NCBI GenBank assembly: GCA_033064195.1
Contig: JARBJD010000644.1
Coordinates: 1-26,612 of the forward strand
DNA length: 26,612 bases
Reading direction: 5' to 3'
Source of the DNA: Blattamonas nauphoetae
Taxonomy: Eukaryota; Preaxostyla; Oxymonadida
A model generated the notes under the pieces. The model was not told the DNA's origin, made no database searches, and saw nothing but the letters and a program-made list of their open reading frames with translations. Position numbers and translations under genes: made by a program. Positions 18,319 through 26,596 of the stretch are shown here, piece by piece; the stretch's first letter is position 1, and every line of letters begins with the position of its first letter.

Positions 18319-19212
18319 AAAGAGCAAACAAAAATGAATCGACAAAAATACAATTCACAAATGATTGAGAAAATGATTGATCATAATCTCTCGACGATCA
18401 GTGAGAATGCAGCTGTGATCGACTCACTTCAGAAGACAACAGAAGCACACAAGACAGCGATATCTTCAATCCAAAAAGTGGTGAGCACAAATGGATCGAT
18501 CACTTGTTCAGCTGGTATTGCGACACCAACAATTGGAGGATTGATCAATGTGAATGGAGCGAAGTGGAACATATCAGAGGGATCACTTCCGAAGTATCCT
18601 GGAACATATCCGGCATCAACATTTTCTTCTGGCGTTTCTATATCACAATCACTTGCAGAAACTTCGGGAATTCAGTTCAATGGTGATGGCATTATTATGT
18701 GGTCTCCCTGTGACAAACCAGCACTCTATTACCACGATGAGGACACTGGTTCAGGAGTGTTTTCAATATCCACAACAGGAAGTTTTTCTCAACTGTCAGA
18801 CAGAAGAGTGAAAAGAAATATTGAACCATACCCAGATGTTCTCGAGCAACTGAATAAAGTCGAAATTGTTCGCTACCAATTCAACACATTCGACTCAAAG
18901 ATCAACAAAGTGACAAAGCAAATTGAAAATGAGACAGATGAAGAACACTTGAAGAACTGGAAAGAGAAATGTGAATGCTTGAAGAAGGAAAGTGAGAAGA
19001 AACACATTGGAGTGATTGCACAACAGATCCAAGAAATCTTTCCTGAAGTTGTGAATGATTCCAATCCAGATTGTCTTCAAGTTGATTATGCAGAACTCTC
19101 CTGTTTTTGTATCAAAGCCATTCAGGAATTATGTTCAATTGTCGGACAACAACAGACGGTCATCAATGAACTAATCCAAAAATATAACTCACTGATCAAT
19201 ACTCCAACATGA
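18316..19212 (+). CDS. Fibre/spike-like protein with S74 intramolecular chaperone domain
   Basis: 298 residues. Residues 15-57 are a heptad-like helix (probable trimeric coiled coil). Residues 60-158 are Gly, Ser and Thr rich and look like beta-structured shaft or head. Residues 159-290 form a Peptidase_S74-type (endosialidase) chaperone: LSDRRVKRNIEP with Ser161 and Lys166 as the expected self-cleavage dyad, a YQF block, HIGVIAQQIQEIFPEVV (230-246), VDY (256-258), then a C-terminal helix. In phage and viral fibres this domain guides trimerisation and then cuts itself off. A charged 30-residue insert (about 197-229) splits the domain core. The gene looks whole. It is the first single-copy gene next to the terminal repeat and converges with the 136-aa gene, overlapping it by 17 bases. 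A host-attachment role is inferred. Confidence 0.85.
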   Translation: MKEQTKMNRQKYNSQMIEKMIDHNLSTISENAAVIDSLQKTTEAHKTAISSIQKVVSTNGSITCSAGIATPTIGGLINVNGAKWNISEGSLPKYPGTYPASTFSSGVSISQSLAETSGIQFNGDGIIMWSPCDKPALYYHDEDTGSGVFSISTTGSFSQLSDRRVKRNIEPYPDVLEQLNKVEIVRYQFNTFDSKINKVTKQIENETDEEHLKNWKEKCECLKKESEKKHIGVIAQQIQEIFPEVVNDSNPDCLQVDYAELSCFCIKAIQELCSIVGQQQTVINELIQKYNSLINTPT

Positions 19213-19606
19213 GATCAACAAGGAATTCATAGTACTCTTTGGTTATTTTTCCATTGATTGTTTCCGTTGTTTCCATCTCAATTGATTCACCAGAACTGTC
19301 TTTGAACCAGATCTTCACAATTGATTGTCGAGTGCTTAATTCCCACTTCTTTCGCTTCGCAATCTGTTCGTTACAGAAAGCAACAAACGAGTCATTGAAT
19401 GCATCAGTCTGAATCCAATCACCATGGATTGTGATGTGCTGAGGAATATCTTTTGAAATGACAGTTGAGTTACCATTCATTTCTTCCCTCACATGGATGA
19501 GTTTACAGTCGAGGAAATGAACATATTTTTGGTTTCGAGAATTGGTAAAATCAGGAGGGAGTTGAGCAGTGTGAGAATTCTGAATTGAGAAATAACGTTT
19601 GACCAT
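19196..19606 (-). CDS. Unknown 136-aa protein next to capsid genes
   Basis: The frame starts MVKRYFSIQNSHTAQLPP and is rich in alternating hydrophobic and polar residues (for example SIVKIWFKD, SIEMETTETI), suggesting beta structure. No family recognised. It follows the capsid-like paralog with a 31-base gap on the same strand and has its own AT-rich element, so it is probably a late or virion gene. A minor capsid or penton-type role would fit the position and predicted fold, but the size is small for a Polinton penton protein and I see no motif that proves it. Confidence 0.6.
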   Translation of the reverse strand: MVKRYFSIQNSHTAQLPPDFTNSRNQKYVHFLDCKLIHVREEMNGNSTVISKDIPQHITIHGDWIQTDAFNDSFVAFCNEQIAKRKKWELSTRQSIVKIWFKDSSGESIEMETTETINGKITKEYYEFLVDLMLEY

Positions 19607-19632
19607 TTGTGATTTCTACAAAAATAAAATAT
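19604..19632 (-). promoter_or_regulatory. T-rich start element, 136-aa gene
   Basis: The minus strand reads TATTTTATTTTTGTAGAAATC, then ACAAATG at the start. The last 12 bases, AAATCACAAATG, are identical to those before the ATPase gene at 25683. Confidence 0.55.
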
Positions 19633-19637
19633 TCAAT

Positions 19638-21325
19638 TTAATATCCTCTCTTCACTTCTTCATATGCTTCTTGGAGACGACGATCAATGACATATCGCAC
19701 TCGTGGTTGTCCATTTTCAATCCAGAACAGCCAGTATGTCGCTTGATGTAGTGCTAGAATTGGTGGAGGAGGACCTTCTGGAGTTGATGTGAAATATGGA
19801 TCCAGTTCACCCTGATTGATTGGTGTTCCTCTGAATACAATATTGACTGATTCTGCTGTCGAAATACCTTCTTCACCACCAGCGATTTCACTTCGATCTG
19901 TTGGAACCATGAAAGTAAAACAAGTTGCATCTGTTACTGGTTTTGTTCTCTTGTAATCCTTTCCTTTATAGTCAAACACACGAGTTGAACAAATTGAATT
20001 CTCAAACTCTTCCGTTGCGGAACAACCAATGAAATCACCATTCACCATCATCATTTGATAAAACTCTGGTGATATTGTTGACATTGGGAAATTGGGATAA
20101 TTATTTCCTAGCATTTCGAAGTGACCAACATAATGAGGATTTCTGAAGACTGTACACTCATTTGGTCTATCGGGGAATAAGCACATTAGATTCATGAGAT
20201 TGTTGAGTTTGATACTGATGTTTGATCTCACTCCCATTGCTGTTGCTTTTGATTGAAATGATTGAGTGTCAATTCTTTCTGCTTTCAAGACGTACAATGT
20301 CTTTGAATACATGTTGAAGAGGGATTGTTTTGTTGCATCAGTGATTTGATATCCGTAACAAATAGTTGAGACTTTATCAACTGATGAAGAAAGAACAGTG
20401 CAGGTGACTTCTTTGGTCAATATCTCTGCGACGGCAGTGCTAGGTGCCTTATAAGTGTATTTATCGCTAACTTTCAGAACTGGATTTCCAATTTGTGTAA
20501 ATTCCTGTGTTACGGGAGAAAAGTCTCCCTCAGACATCAAGAATGCGTTGGATAGATCCGAAAGGGTTGTCAAGTCTTTTCTGGAAACACTTCACGGGAA
20601 CCTTCGGTTGATTTTCGAATGACAGTTGAAGTTTGAATAGGACAATACACAAGTGAATCTGTTGTCAAATGAAATCTCAAACGTAAATTACCAAAGATGG
20701 AATTTGGATATTGGTCAAAGGTACTCAGTGGAAGGAGATTCACAAATGGAATAACGAGTGGAATTGTCGCAGTGATTTCTTTTTGGCCTCTATTGATTGG
20801 GACAAAATAGAATCCACACACACTCTGATCCATTCTCTGAACATTTTCCCACAGACTGTAGCAATGTTTCATATTGTTTTTCTCTTCGTACGACTTGAAT
20901 GTGTGATACAGAAAAGATTCATGAATGTGATTGTTCTGAAGTGAATTGTCAATAATGTTTCCATGACTGTCGACGAGTCTCATGTCTCGAATTGCATCTG
21001 AAGATGATTTATATCCAAAGAACATTCCGTGTAGTCCGACGTAAGCTCCCGAGTCACCAACCTGATGAAAATTTGGAACAGTGATCGTGAGATCAATGCG
21101 TAAATGACTCTTCGCAAACTCAGTCACATCATGACCATCATAGCACAATGGAACTTCAATCTCATCTCCGATTCTGCATGGCATGGGAGGATTGGTTGGA
21201 TGTACTTCTTGGATGGAATAAATGTGTGGTTCTGAATCCCACTGTTTTGGCAGATATGATTGCACTTCAATTTGTTCAATTAATGTCGATGTTGGTTTTG
21301 ATTGATTTGATCTGATACTTCTCAT
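19638..21325 (-). CDS. Second capsid-like paralog (double jelly-roll family)
   Basis: The predicted protein parallels the main capsid gene at 21410-23272 along its length. Shared landmarks: an early GDEIEVPL versus GQEIIIPL, KHCYSLWENV versus KHCHTPWQNA with D(Q/E)SV.G.Y, then FGNLRLRFH versus FGDLKLRVH, and at the end TPINQGELDPYF versus HPIYQGNLDTYY, PPPPILA versus PPAPILA, and NGQPRVRY versus NGEPKVEY. Two tandem capsid paralogs therefore exist. The region looks broken, with about one interruption. The start ATG at 21325 is fixed by a TAAATG element. The copy is shorter than the first, about 560 codons, and could be a minor capsid or capsomer variant. Confidence 0.75.
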
Positions 21326-21346
21326 TTATAGAAAAATAAACAATAC
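21323..21346 (-). promoter_or_regulatory. T-rich TAAATG start element, second capsid paralog
   Basis: The minus strand reads TTGTTTATTTTTCTATAAATG, ending in the start codon. Confidence 0.65.
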
Positions 21347-21409
21347 AATATCAATATTTTCTTTTACTGTTTTGTCTCGCCAGAGGCTTCGAACTCCCGA
21401 TGAGAGTCT

Positions 21410-23272
21410 CTACATGATTCCTAAATCTTTGTGCAACGCTTTCAATGTGTGATTTGGATAGTACTCAACTTTTGGTTCGCCATTGCTGTATCGTAATACC
21501 CACCACGTTGTTGCAGTTGTCGCTAGAATCGGTGCTGGAGGATGAGTAAATGCTGTCATATCACCTCCACTTTGACTTGGGTTGTAAACATTGTAGTATG
21601 TGTCAAGATTGCCCTGATAAATTGGATGTGATCTCAAAGTGACTGCAGCATTCACACCTCTGGAACTGATCGAATCATTGCAGTTTGTTGGACATCCACT
21701 TCTCTGAGTTGGAAAGCACAGAAGGAAGTCAGTATTGTCATGAACTGGACGAACTCGTGTCATTGTTTCATTTGGATATGTTCCGTCACCAGTGAGTTTC
21801 TCTTCAACGAGAGAATCTGTAAGTGATCGCTCCAAGTCATCAGGAACAGCAAGGTATGAATCGAGATTGAGAGTCGATAATGCGAACTGATAGAAGCGAG
21901 CTCCAATAGTTGTCGTTGGTTGTTCTGGATAATACCTGTTTTGTAAAGTCACTTGGATGTTCTTCTGCATTGGATTATGGAAGCAAGTGACTTCATTGTC
22001 GTAATGACGGAAGAGAAGCATAATGTCCTTTGCATTCACAACAACCATTTGCTGAGTACAATCAATTCCTGTTGCCGTTGGCGTCTTCTGAAATGGATAG
22101 AACGATATCTTCTCAGCTGGAATTGTTCCAGGACGATTCTGATACATCTTCATGAGTTTCTTTATCGCACCATCTTTCATTTTGTATCCAACACTCATGC
22201 AATACACATCATCAATTCGATAGTTTGTGATGTTTAATGAGATGTACTGATCCACGAATTCTGGTTCTGTTGTCACGAGATTGGCTGTTGAGCAAACTAT
22301 GTCTTTGGTAACTGTTGGTTGAAGAAATGATTGACCAATTTGAACGAAGTTCTTTGTGCATGAGGTGACGAGGTTGTTCAGAAAATATGGACGATGTTGA
22401 ATACAATTGAGAATTGCTGCTTTAATAGTTGGTGCTGCAGCTGTTCCAGTTACGAGTGATGATAGTGTATCTTTCAAAGTGAGTTCAGGATTTACAGAAC
22501 AACAAACAAACGCATCTTCATTCATGTGCACTCTCAATTTCAAATCGCCAAAGAGACATTTTGGATAGTCAGTCATCCCTGAGAAAATGAGAAGATCTTC
22601 AAGATTGATTGACACACGAATTGGCACATCTATAGTGTCTTGAAACACTCCTGTTCCAGACGTCGTCGTAAAATCCGAAAGTGGAATATAAACACCAGCA
22701 ACCGATTCATCATGATTCCAAGCATTCTGCCAAGGTGTGTGACAATGCTTACGATTCTCCAATTGACTCTTCGGTTTGATCATATTGTAGATGTGAGATT
22801 CCATTGATACATCATTGTTTGTTGTGCAAATGATTCTCTGATTGTTGTGAAGAACAGTAAGGTCACGAAAGATTGATGCCGAATGTTTGAGTCCAACGAA
22901 GATGAAGATTCTCTCATTCATGAACGATCCAACCTTACCAGCTGTAGTTTGCCAATTATTGAGTCTCAATGTCGCCGTCATAGTGAACGAAATGAATGAA
23001 TCATCAATTTGACAAATGTCTTGATTACCAGTCAACGGAATGATTATCTCTTGCCCTGTGTAGAAGCGTGCATTCTCTGATGGTTTCAATTCTTGGATTG
23101 AAGTACTGTGTGCTCCATCATTCATGAGGTAATTGATGTGGTGTTCAGACATGAGTTGCTGTTGTATTTGGCCCATATCATCTCTCGTGTATTCTATCCT
23201 TCCAGTGGTATTTCCAGTCAGTGATGATGCTCCAGTTCTTTTGTTTGTCAGATGTGATATATGCGAGTTCAT
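21410..23272 (-). CDS. Major capsid protein candidate (double jelly-roll)
   Basis: 620 residues starting MNSHISHLTNKRTG; an upstream in-frame ATG at 23296 is rejected because the AT-rich element ends at 23272. The size fits Polinton double jelly-roll capsid proteins. The sequence is a long series of beta-type strands with few helices. Landmarks are FYTGQEIIIPLTG, FGDLKLRVHM, HPIYQGNLDTYY and PPAPILA. No enzyme motif is present. It is the largest gene in the virion cluster, followed closely by its paralog and preceded by two small MAPG proteins. It looks whole. Assignment rests on size, composition, duplication and cluster context; I cannot verify the fold from sequence alone. Confidence 0.75.
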   Translation of the reverse strand: MNSHISHLTNKRTGASSLTGNTTGRIEYTRDDMGQIQQQLMSEHHINYLMNDGAHSTSIQELKPSENARFYTGQEIIIPLTGNQDICQIDDSFISFTMTATLRLNNWQTTAGKVGSFMNERIFIFVGLKHSASIFRDLTVLHNNQRIICTTNNDVSMESHIYNMIKPKSQLENRKHCHTPWQNAWNHDESVAGVYIPLSDFTTTSGTGVFQDTIDVPIRVSINLEDLLIFSGMTDYPKCLFGDLKLRVHMNEDAFVCCSVNPELTLKDTLSSLVTGTAAAPTIKAAILNCIQHRPYFLNNLVTSCTKNFVQIGQSFLQPTVTKDIVCSTANLVTTEPEFVDQYISLNITNYRIDDVYCMSVGYKMKDGAIKKLMKMYQNRPGTIPAEKISFYPFQKTPTATGIDCTQQMVVVNAKDIMLLFRHYDNEVTCFHNPMQKNIQVTLQNRYYPEQPTTTIGARFYQFALSTLNLDSYLAVPDDLERSLTDSLVEEKLTGDGTYPNETMTRVRPVHDNTDFLLCFPTQRSGCPTNCNDSISSRGVNAAVTLRSHPIYQGNLDTYYNVYNPSQSGGDMTAFTHPPAPILATTATTWWVLRYSNGEPKVEYYPNHTLKALHKDLGIM

Positions 23273-23290
23273 TTTAACAAAAATAAAAAA
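23270..23290 (-). promoter_or_regulatory. T-rich start element, major capsid
   Basis: The minus strand reads TTTTTTATTTTTGTTAAAATG, ending in the ATG at 23272. Confidence 0.6.
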
Positions 23291-23313
23291 TTCCATTTAT
23301 GCTTGAACTCTAG

Positions 23314-23619
23314 TTACTTTTTCTTTTTTGGTTTCTTCGCTTTTGGTTTCGGTTTCAGCTTTTCTTCCAATCGCAGTATTTCACCTCTGAGCTTGTTCGC
23401 AACTGCAGTGTTTCCTTCATTCATTGCTTGCTCATACTGAGCCATCTTTTCTGCGTGGATTTGCTGATCCGACTTCACATCTGGGATCATCTCAATTCCT
23501 GTCTGTGCTACCTTAGAAATCAGTGGTCCAACAAAGGGGATGAGATTCAGAAATGGAGCTCCAACTCTGAGTATGTTTTTACCAACTGCTGCTAATTTGG
23601 ATAACCAACCTGGTGCCAT
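23314..23619 (-). CDS. Small MAPG protein 1, hydrophobic N-terminus and Lys-rich tail
   Basis: 101 residues. The N-terminus MAPGWLSKLAAVGKN is followed by a hydrophobic stretch (about 18-36, NLIPFVGPLI), a helical middle and a tail of lysine and proline (KPKPKAKKPKKKK). The first 25 residues resemble those of its neighbour at 23658-23966. An amphipathic or hydrophobic start with a basic tail recalls adenovirus core or membrane-lytic minor proteins (pVI, pX types), a comparison of style only. It lies 41 bases upstream of the capsid start, with its own AT-rich element. Confidence 0.65.
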   Translation of the reverse strand: MAPGWLSKLAAVGKNILRVGAPFLNLIPFVGPLISKVAQTGIEMIPDVKSDQQIHAEKMAQYEQAMNEGNTAVANKLRGEILRLEEKLKPKPKAKKPKKKK

Positions 23620-23640
23620 TGTAATAAAAATAAAAATATT
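23617..23640 (-). promoter_or_regulatory. T-rich start element, MAPG protein 1
   Basis: The minus strand reads ATTTTTATTTTTATTACAATG at the ATG. Confidence 0.55.
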
Positions 23641-23657
23641 CGAATACTAGTGAATTA

Positions 23658-23966
23658 TTATCCTTTGAATTGAATTTTGGAATTTGACGAGAGTGGCATA
23701 TCATCATTGGAGTATCGTCCATTTCGTGGAGGTTCGTACTCGATCATCTGCGGTTTTTGTTGTCGATTGATCGCCTTATTTTGCTGATAAACGTCCATCA
23801 TTCCTCCTAATCCATTGAGTATTCCACCTGCTGTTTGTCCGAATTTACTGTTCGTTTGTGAGAGCAATCCACCACCAACTTGAAGCAATGTTGGAGCTAG
23901 AGGTTTGATGAATTGAAAGAATTGCTTGCCTATATTTTTGAGTTTGTTGAAACTTCCTGGTGCCAT
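23658..23966 (-). CDS. Small MAPG protein 2, Gly-rich hydrophobic segment
   Basis: 102 residues starting MAPGSFNKLKNIGKQ. A hydrophobic, glycine-rich centre spans about residues 23-57 (LLQVGGGLL, GGILNGLGGMM), followed by a polar tail. Residues 50-54 (LNGLG) fit the consensus (M/I/L)xGx-G cut by adenovirus-type maturation proteases, though no such protease is visible in the window. The shared start with MAPG protein 1 suggests duplication. It is probably a minor virion protein, judging by its place in the capsid cluster. It looks whole. Confidence 0.65.
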   Translation of the reverse strand: MAPGSFNKLKNIGKQFFQFIKPLAPTLLQVGGGLLSQTNSKFGQTAGGILNGLGGMMDVYQQNKAINRQQKPQMIEYEPPRNGRYSNDDMPLSSNSKIQFKG

Positions 23967-23990
23967 TTATAGAAAAATAAAAAATACAAT
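23964..23990 (-). promoter_or_regulatory. T-rich TAAATG start element, MAPG protein 2
   Basis: The minus strand reads TATTTTTTATTTTTC, then TATAAATG at the ATG. Confidence 0.65.
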
Positions 23991-24037
23991 TCATTTATAA
24001 TTTTTGCGAGGAAATAATCTCAGAAGAGATTTCTGCC

Positions 24038-24622
24038 CTAACGGGGTATAGCTTTCGTCAGAGAAATGCCACAATTGAGAATTGTGTTGTATGCTTCGTT
24101 ATAGGCAATACTCTTGTCTTTTCCACCAACGAGGATCTTGAAAATGGTTCGAAACACTGGTAGTTTATTCAGACATAGGCACTTGTCAGACAGGTCATCC
24201 AATTCAATCACCACATCGTTGATTCCAGTCAGTGTAGCAATCAGTGCACATAAATCACTTTGGTTTGTGATCAGTTTCTTTGATGGTTCAATGAGGTTAT
24301 TCAACAATTTCTTTTCACAAGCGAAGGCATTTTTGTAGACGAGTAATAACTGATCTTTGAATGCTGAAATGTTGGAAGTGTACTCCCTAAGTGGTATAGA
24401 ACGGCTTTGAATGGGGGCTGATGGATATGTCTCGAGTGGTGGATCATAAGCACCTCGTTCATTTTCAAGCTCCACATTTGCGCTCTGGTCATTACGATCT
24501 TCGAGTCTCGATCTTCCAGAATTGGATCCTTTATTGTCGATGATGACATTGTTGGTGATTGATGTTGGTACTGAAGAAGAACTTGTGTGTTTTGTAAATT
24601 GACAACTTAGAATTGGTTGCAT
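24038..24622 (-). CDS. Unknown 194-aa virion-cluster protein
   Basis: The frame begins MQPILSCQFTKHTSSSS. The first 90 residues are polar and low in structure; residues 95-194 look helical, with a leucine-rich C-terminal half (LLVYKNAFACEKKLLNNLI, LCALIATLTGINDVVIEL). No family recognised. It lies among the capsid genes on the same strand and has an AT-rich element upstream, so a structural or assembly role is likely. The start is taken at 24622, the first ATG after the element. Confidence 0.6.
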   Translation of the reverse strand: MQPILSCQFTKHTSSSSVPTSITNNVIIDNKGSNSGRSRLEDRNDQSANVELENERGAYDPPLETYPSAPIQSRSIPLREYTSNISAFKDQLLLVYKNAFACEKKLLNNLIEPSKKLITNQSDLCALIATLTGINDVVIELDDLSDKCLCLNKLPVFRTIFKILVGGKDKSIAYNEAYNTILNCGISLTKAIPR

Positions 24623-24648
24623 CACTTTCTATAAAAATAAAAAATATA
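24620..24648 (-). promoter_or_regulatory. T-rich start element, 194-aa gene
   Basis: The minus strand reads ATTTTTTATTTTTATAGAAA, then GTGATG. The spacing to the ATG is a few bases longer than in most genes here. Confidence 0.5.
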
Positions 24649-24665
24649 TATTAATGTTTTTAAAT

Positions 24666-25088
24666 TCACATTTCTGCTCGATCTATAGCTCCCATTCCAG
24701 AACTGTCCAACTGTGCAAATCGATAATACCCAGGCATTTCAGATTGGTATCCACTGATATCATCATCTGTGACTGTTTTGAATGCTTTGGCTTTCAGTTT
24801 ATTAACTTCTGTTGATATGTGAGTTGAATAGCGAGTACAGTATTCCGATAAATACGTTGTATCTTGAGTGATCATTTGGAGAAACACTGGATAAATCTGA
24901 TCTTTGAAGGCTTTCTTTTGTTTCATACTGGGATTGTAGTCCTGAACATGATCATGAAGCCATTGATCCCACATCAGTGATGCAATCTGTGATTGAATTG
25001 AATTGAACACCATATTGTCTAACACATTCCCGCTGGGATCAGCTGGATTGCTTCGATTTGCACGAGTTATTCCCAATGTGTCTGTCAT
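24666..25088 (-). CDS. Unknown 140-aa virion-cluster protein
   Basis: The frame begins MTDTLGITRANRSNP and is mainly helical in character, with aromatic residues (LMWDQWLHDHVQDY) and an ending SSGMGAIDRAEM. No family recognised. It starts 18 bases after the previous frame's stop and has no T-rich element of its own, so it is probably expressed from the start element at 25636 together with the two frames before it. Confidence 0.5.
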   Translation of the reverse strand: MTDTLGITRANRSNPADPSGNVLDNMVFNSIQSQIASLMWDQWLHDHVQDYNPSMKQKKAFKDQIYPVFLQMITQDTTYLSEYCTRYSTHISTEVNKLKAKAFKTVTDDDISGYQSEMPGYYRFAQLDSSGMGAIDRAEM

Positions 25089-25106
25089 GTGTTCACCAAC
25101 AGCTCT

Positions 25107-25412
25107 TCATTGTATTGCATATGGTTGTTGAGATCGTTTGGTCTTCATCTCTTCATAGCTGATGTCTCGATAATTGGTTGGCAAATCGTATGTTCCATTT
25201 TTGAGGAAATTCCTATGCACCGCTTTGATTCTCCTTCCATTCTCTTGATTGAATGATGTGTATGGTTTCTGTCTTCGCATATCTGGAGTTGGATTCATTG
25301 CATAGTATGTCTCTTTGACTGGTCTACTGTTGTATGGAGTTAGCATGGCACCATTGACTGCAATCAGATCTCCAGTATCATTATCGTAGACCATCACATC
25401 AGGAACATCCAT
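25107..25412 (-). CDS. Unknown 101-aa virion-cluster frame
   Basis: The frame begins MDVPDVMVYDNDTGD and continues with proline- and tyrosine-containing sequence (YNSRPVKETYYAMNPTP), then a basic stretch (RRIKAVHRNFLKNG). No family recognised. It overlaps the end of the 80-aa frame upstream and lacks its own T-rich element. Its relation to its neighbours is left open. Confidence 0.45.
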   Translation of the reverse strand: MDVPDVMVYDNDTGDLIAVNGAMLTPYNSRPVKETYYAMNPTPDMRRQKPYTSFNQENGRRIKAVHRNFLKNGTYDLPTNYRDISYEEMKTKRSQQPYAIQ

Positions 25413-25636
25413 ATTGTTCTACTTTCGCAGTCCAATTTCGTCCAGTTCTCGAAATATACTCGAGCTGATGGAAGACTACACAGAGCATCATTGCGTCTGG
25501 TTTGAATATCATCGTCGGCATAGATTCGTTTCAATGCTGCTTGAGTCTCCGGTCCGTATCTCATTTTGGTTTCTTCGATTGTGCTTTTCTTTGTGGTTGA
25601 ACGTACACTATCTTTTGTGACATTGTGTGTTTTCAT
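25394..25636 (-). CDS. Unknown 80-aa virion-cluster frame
   Basis: The frame begins MKTHNVTKDSVRSTTKK directly behind an AT-rich element, which decides the start over an upstream in-frame ATG at 25690. It is basic at the N-terminus, with a middle MRYGPETQAALKRIY. No family recognised. It is divergent from the ATPase gene, 46 bases away, and heads the leftward virion cluster. Confidence 0.5.
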   Translation of the reverse strand: MKTHNVTKDSVRSTTKKSTIEETKMRYGPETQAALKRIYADDDIQTRRNDALCSLPSARVYFENWTKLDCESRTIWMFLM

Positions 25637-25685
25637 ACAAAATAAAAACCAAAAGTATATTTTAATTAGAGTTAAATCACAAATG
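25634..25685. promoter_or_regulatory. Divergent start region between virion cluster and ATPase
   Basis: Only 46 bases separate the two start codons. Leftward the sequence is GGTTTTTATTTTGTATG. Rightward it is TTTTAATTAGAGTTAAATC and then ACAAATG, sharing AAATCACAAATG with the 136-aa gene. Confidence 0.55.
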
Positions 25686-26596
25686 AACAAATCGAATATG
25701 GCTAAACCAGAGGTTTCGCGGAGGGTGGAACCCTTGTCTCTAACAGCATACGTGAATGCTAAATTGAGTGAAGCATCAAATAGGAATGTTTCTCATGAAG
25801 TGCAATCACAAATACATCCAGATCTGAATTTCCAATCGCAATAGTGTTAATGTCCTTGTTGGAAACAGAGGAAGTGGAAAGACCTTCAATGCTCTTCGAG
25901 AAGTTGCCAAGCTCCAGAATGTCCAAGTCAGAAATGAACTGTTTCACCTCTTTGTCTTCGTCACTGATAAGAACATTGATCCAACCTTCGATAAATTCAA
26001 ACCAATACTGAACGTTCCTTATGTGAGAGTCAAATACGATGATGCACTTCCATTTCTGTTGGAACTCTCTGAATCGAAAGCTGCGTATGAAGAGATCATA
26101 GACAACCAGTGGCAGAGAATCACTGATGAATGCAGAGAGGATCTCTTTGACTCACTTTACATTGATGACTTCTCAGTTAAGAATCTCCAAACGATTATCC
26201 TTCTTGACTGTCGTCGAATCCTTGGTGAACGAAGAACATCAAAATAGAATGACAATGATGGACTTTGTTATTTGGAGAATCGACAACCAAAATTCACATT
26301 CTTTCTGACAATGCACGAGGCTCTTCAGTTTATCAGCAGACATGAAGTCAAACATTGATTCAATGTGGATTTTTGGAGAGCTTCAACAAGAACGAATCAG
26401 TCGAGTATATCCTCAGTTGAACTCACCAATTGAAATTCAACACTTCTGGAATGTCTATCAACGAAACAAGTGTGAAGCAATCATTCTTCGATACAATACT
26501 GATGGAGTTACACTGAATAGGATCAACAAAGAAGGAAGGGTCGTTAGTTCTTGGGGTGGCGCTCGAATTGATTCTTCAATGTCAGACAATCTTTGA
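25683..26596 (+). CDS. Genome-packaging-type ATPase (FtsK/HerA, A32-like)
   Basis: A Walker A loop GNRGSGKT is at 25861-25884, preceded by a hydrophobic strand (VLV) and followed by a helix, as in the A32/FtsK-HerA packaging ATPases found in all complete Polintons. Further along are blocks typical of the family region, such as a PYVRVKYDDALPFLLEL stretch and a hydrophobic strand IILLD near 26195-26210 that fits Walker B. The protein would pump element DNA into capsids. It is the only virion-side gene besides the fibre that reads rightward. The copy looks broken, with about three interruptions, and ends near the window edge. The start ATG at 25683 follows an AT-rich divergent element. Confidence 0.7.

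Noticed and set aside
21381-21406. tRNA-like B-box (GAGTTCGAAGCC on the minus strand), also at 1455-1480
   Set aside because: No cloverleaf, A box or acceptor stem can be built around either site; the similarity is short and may be chance.
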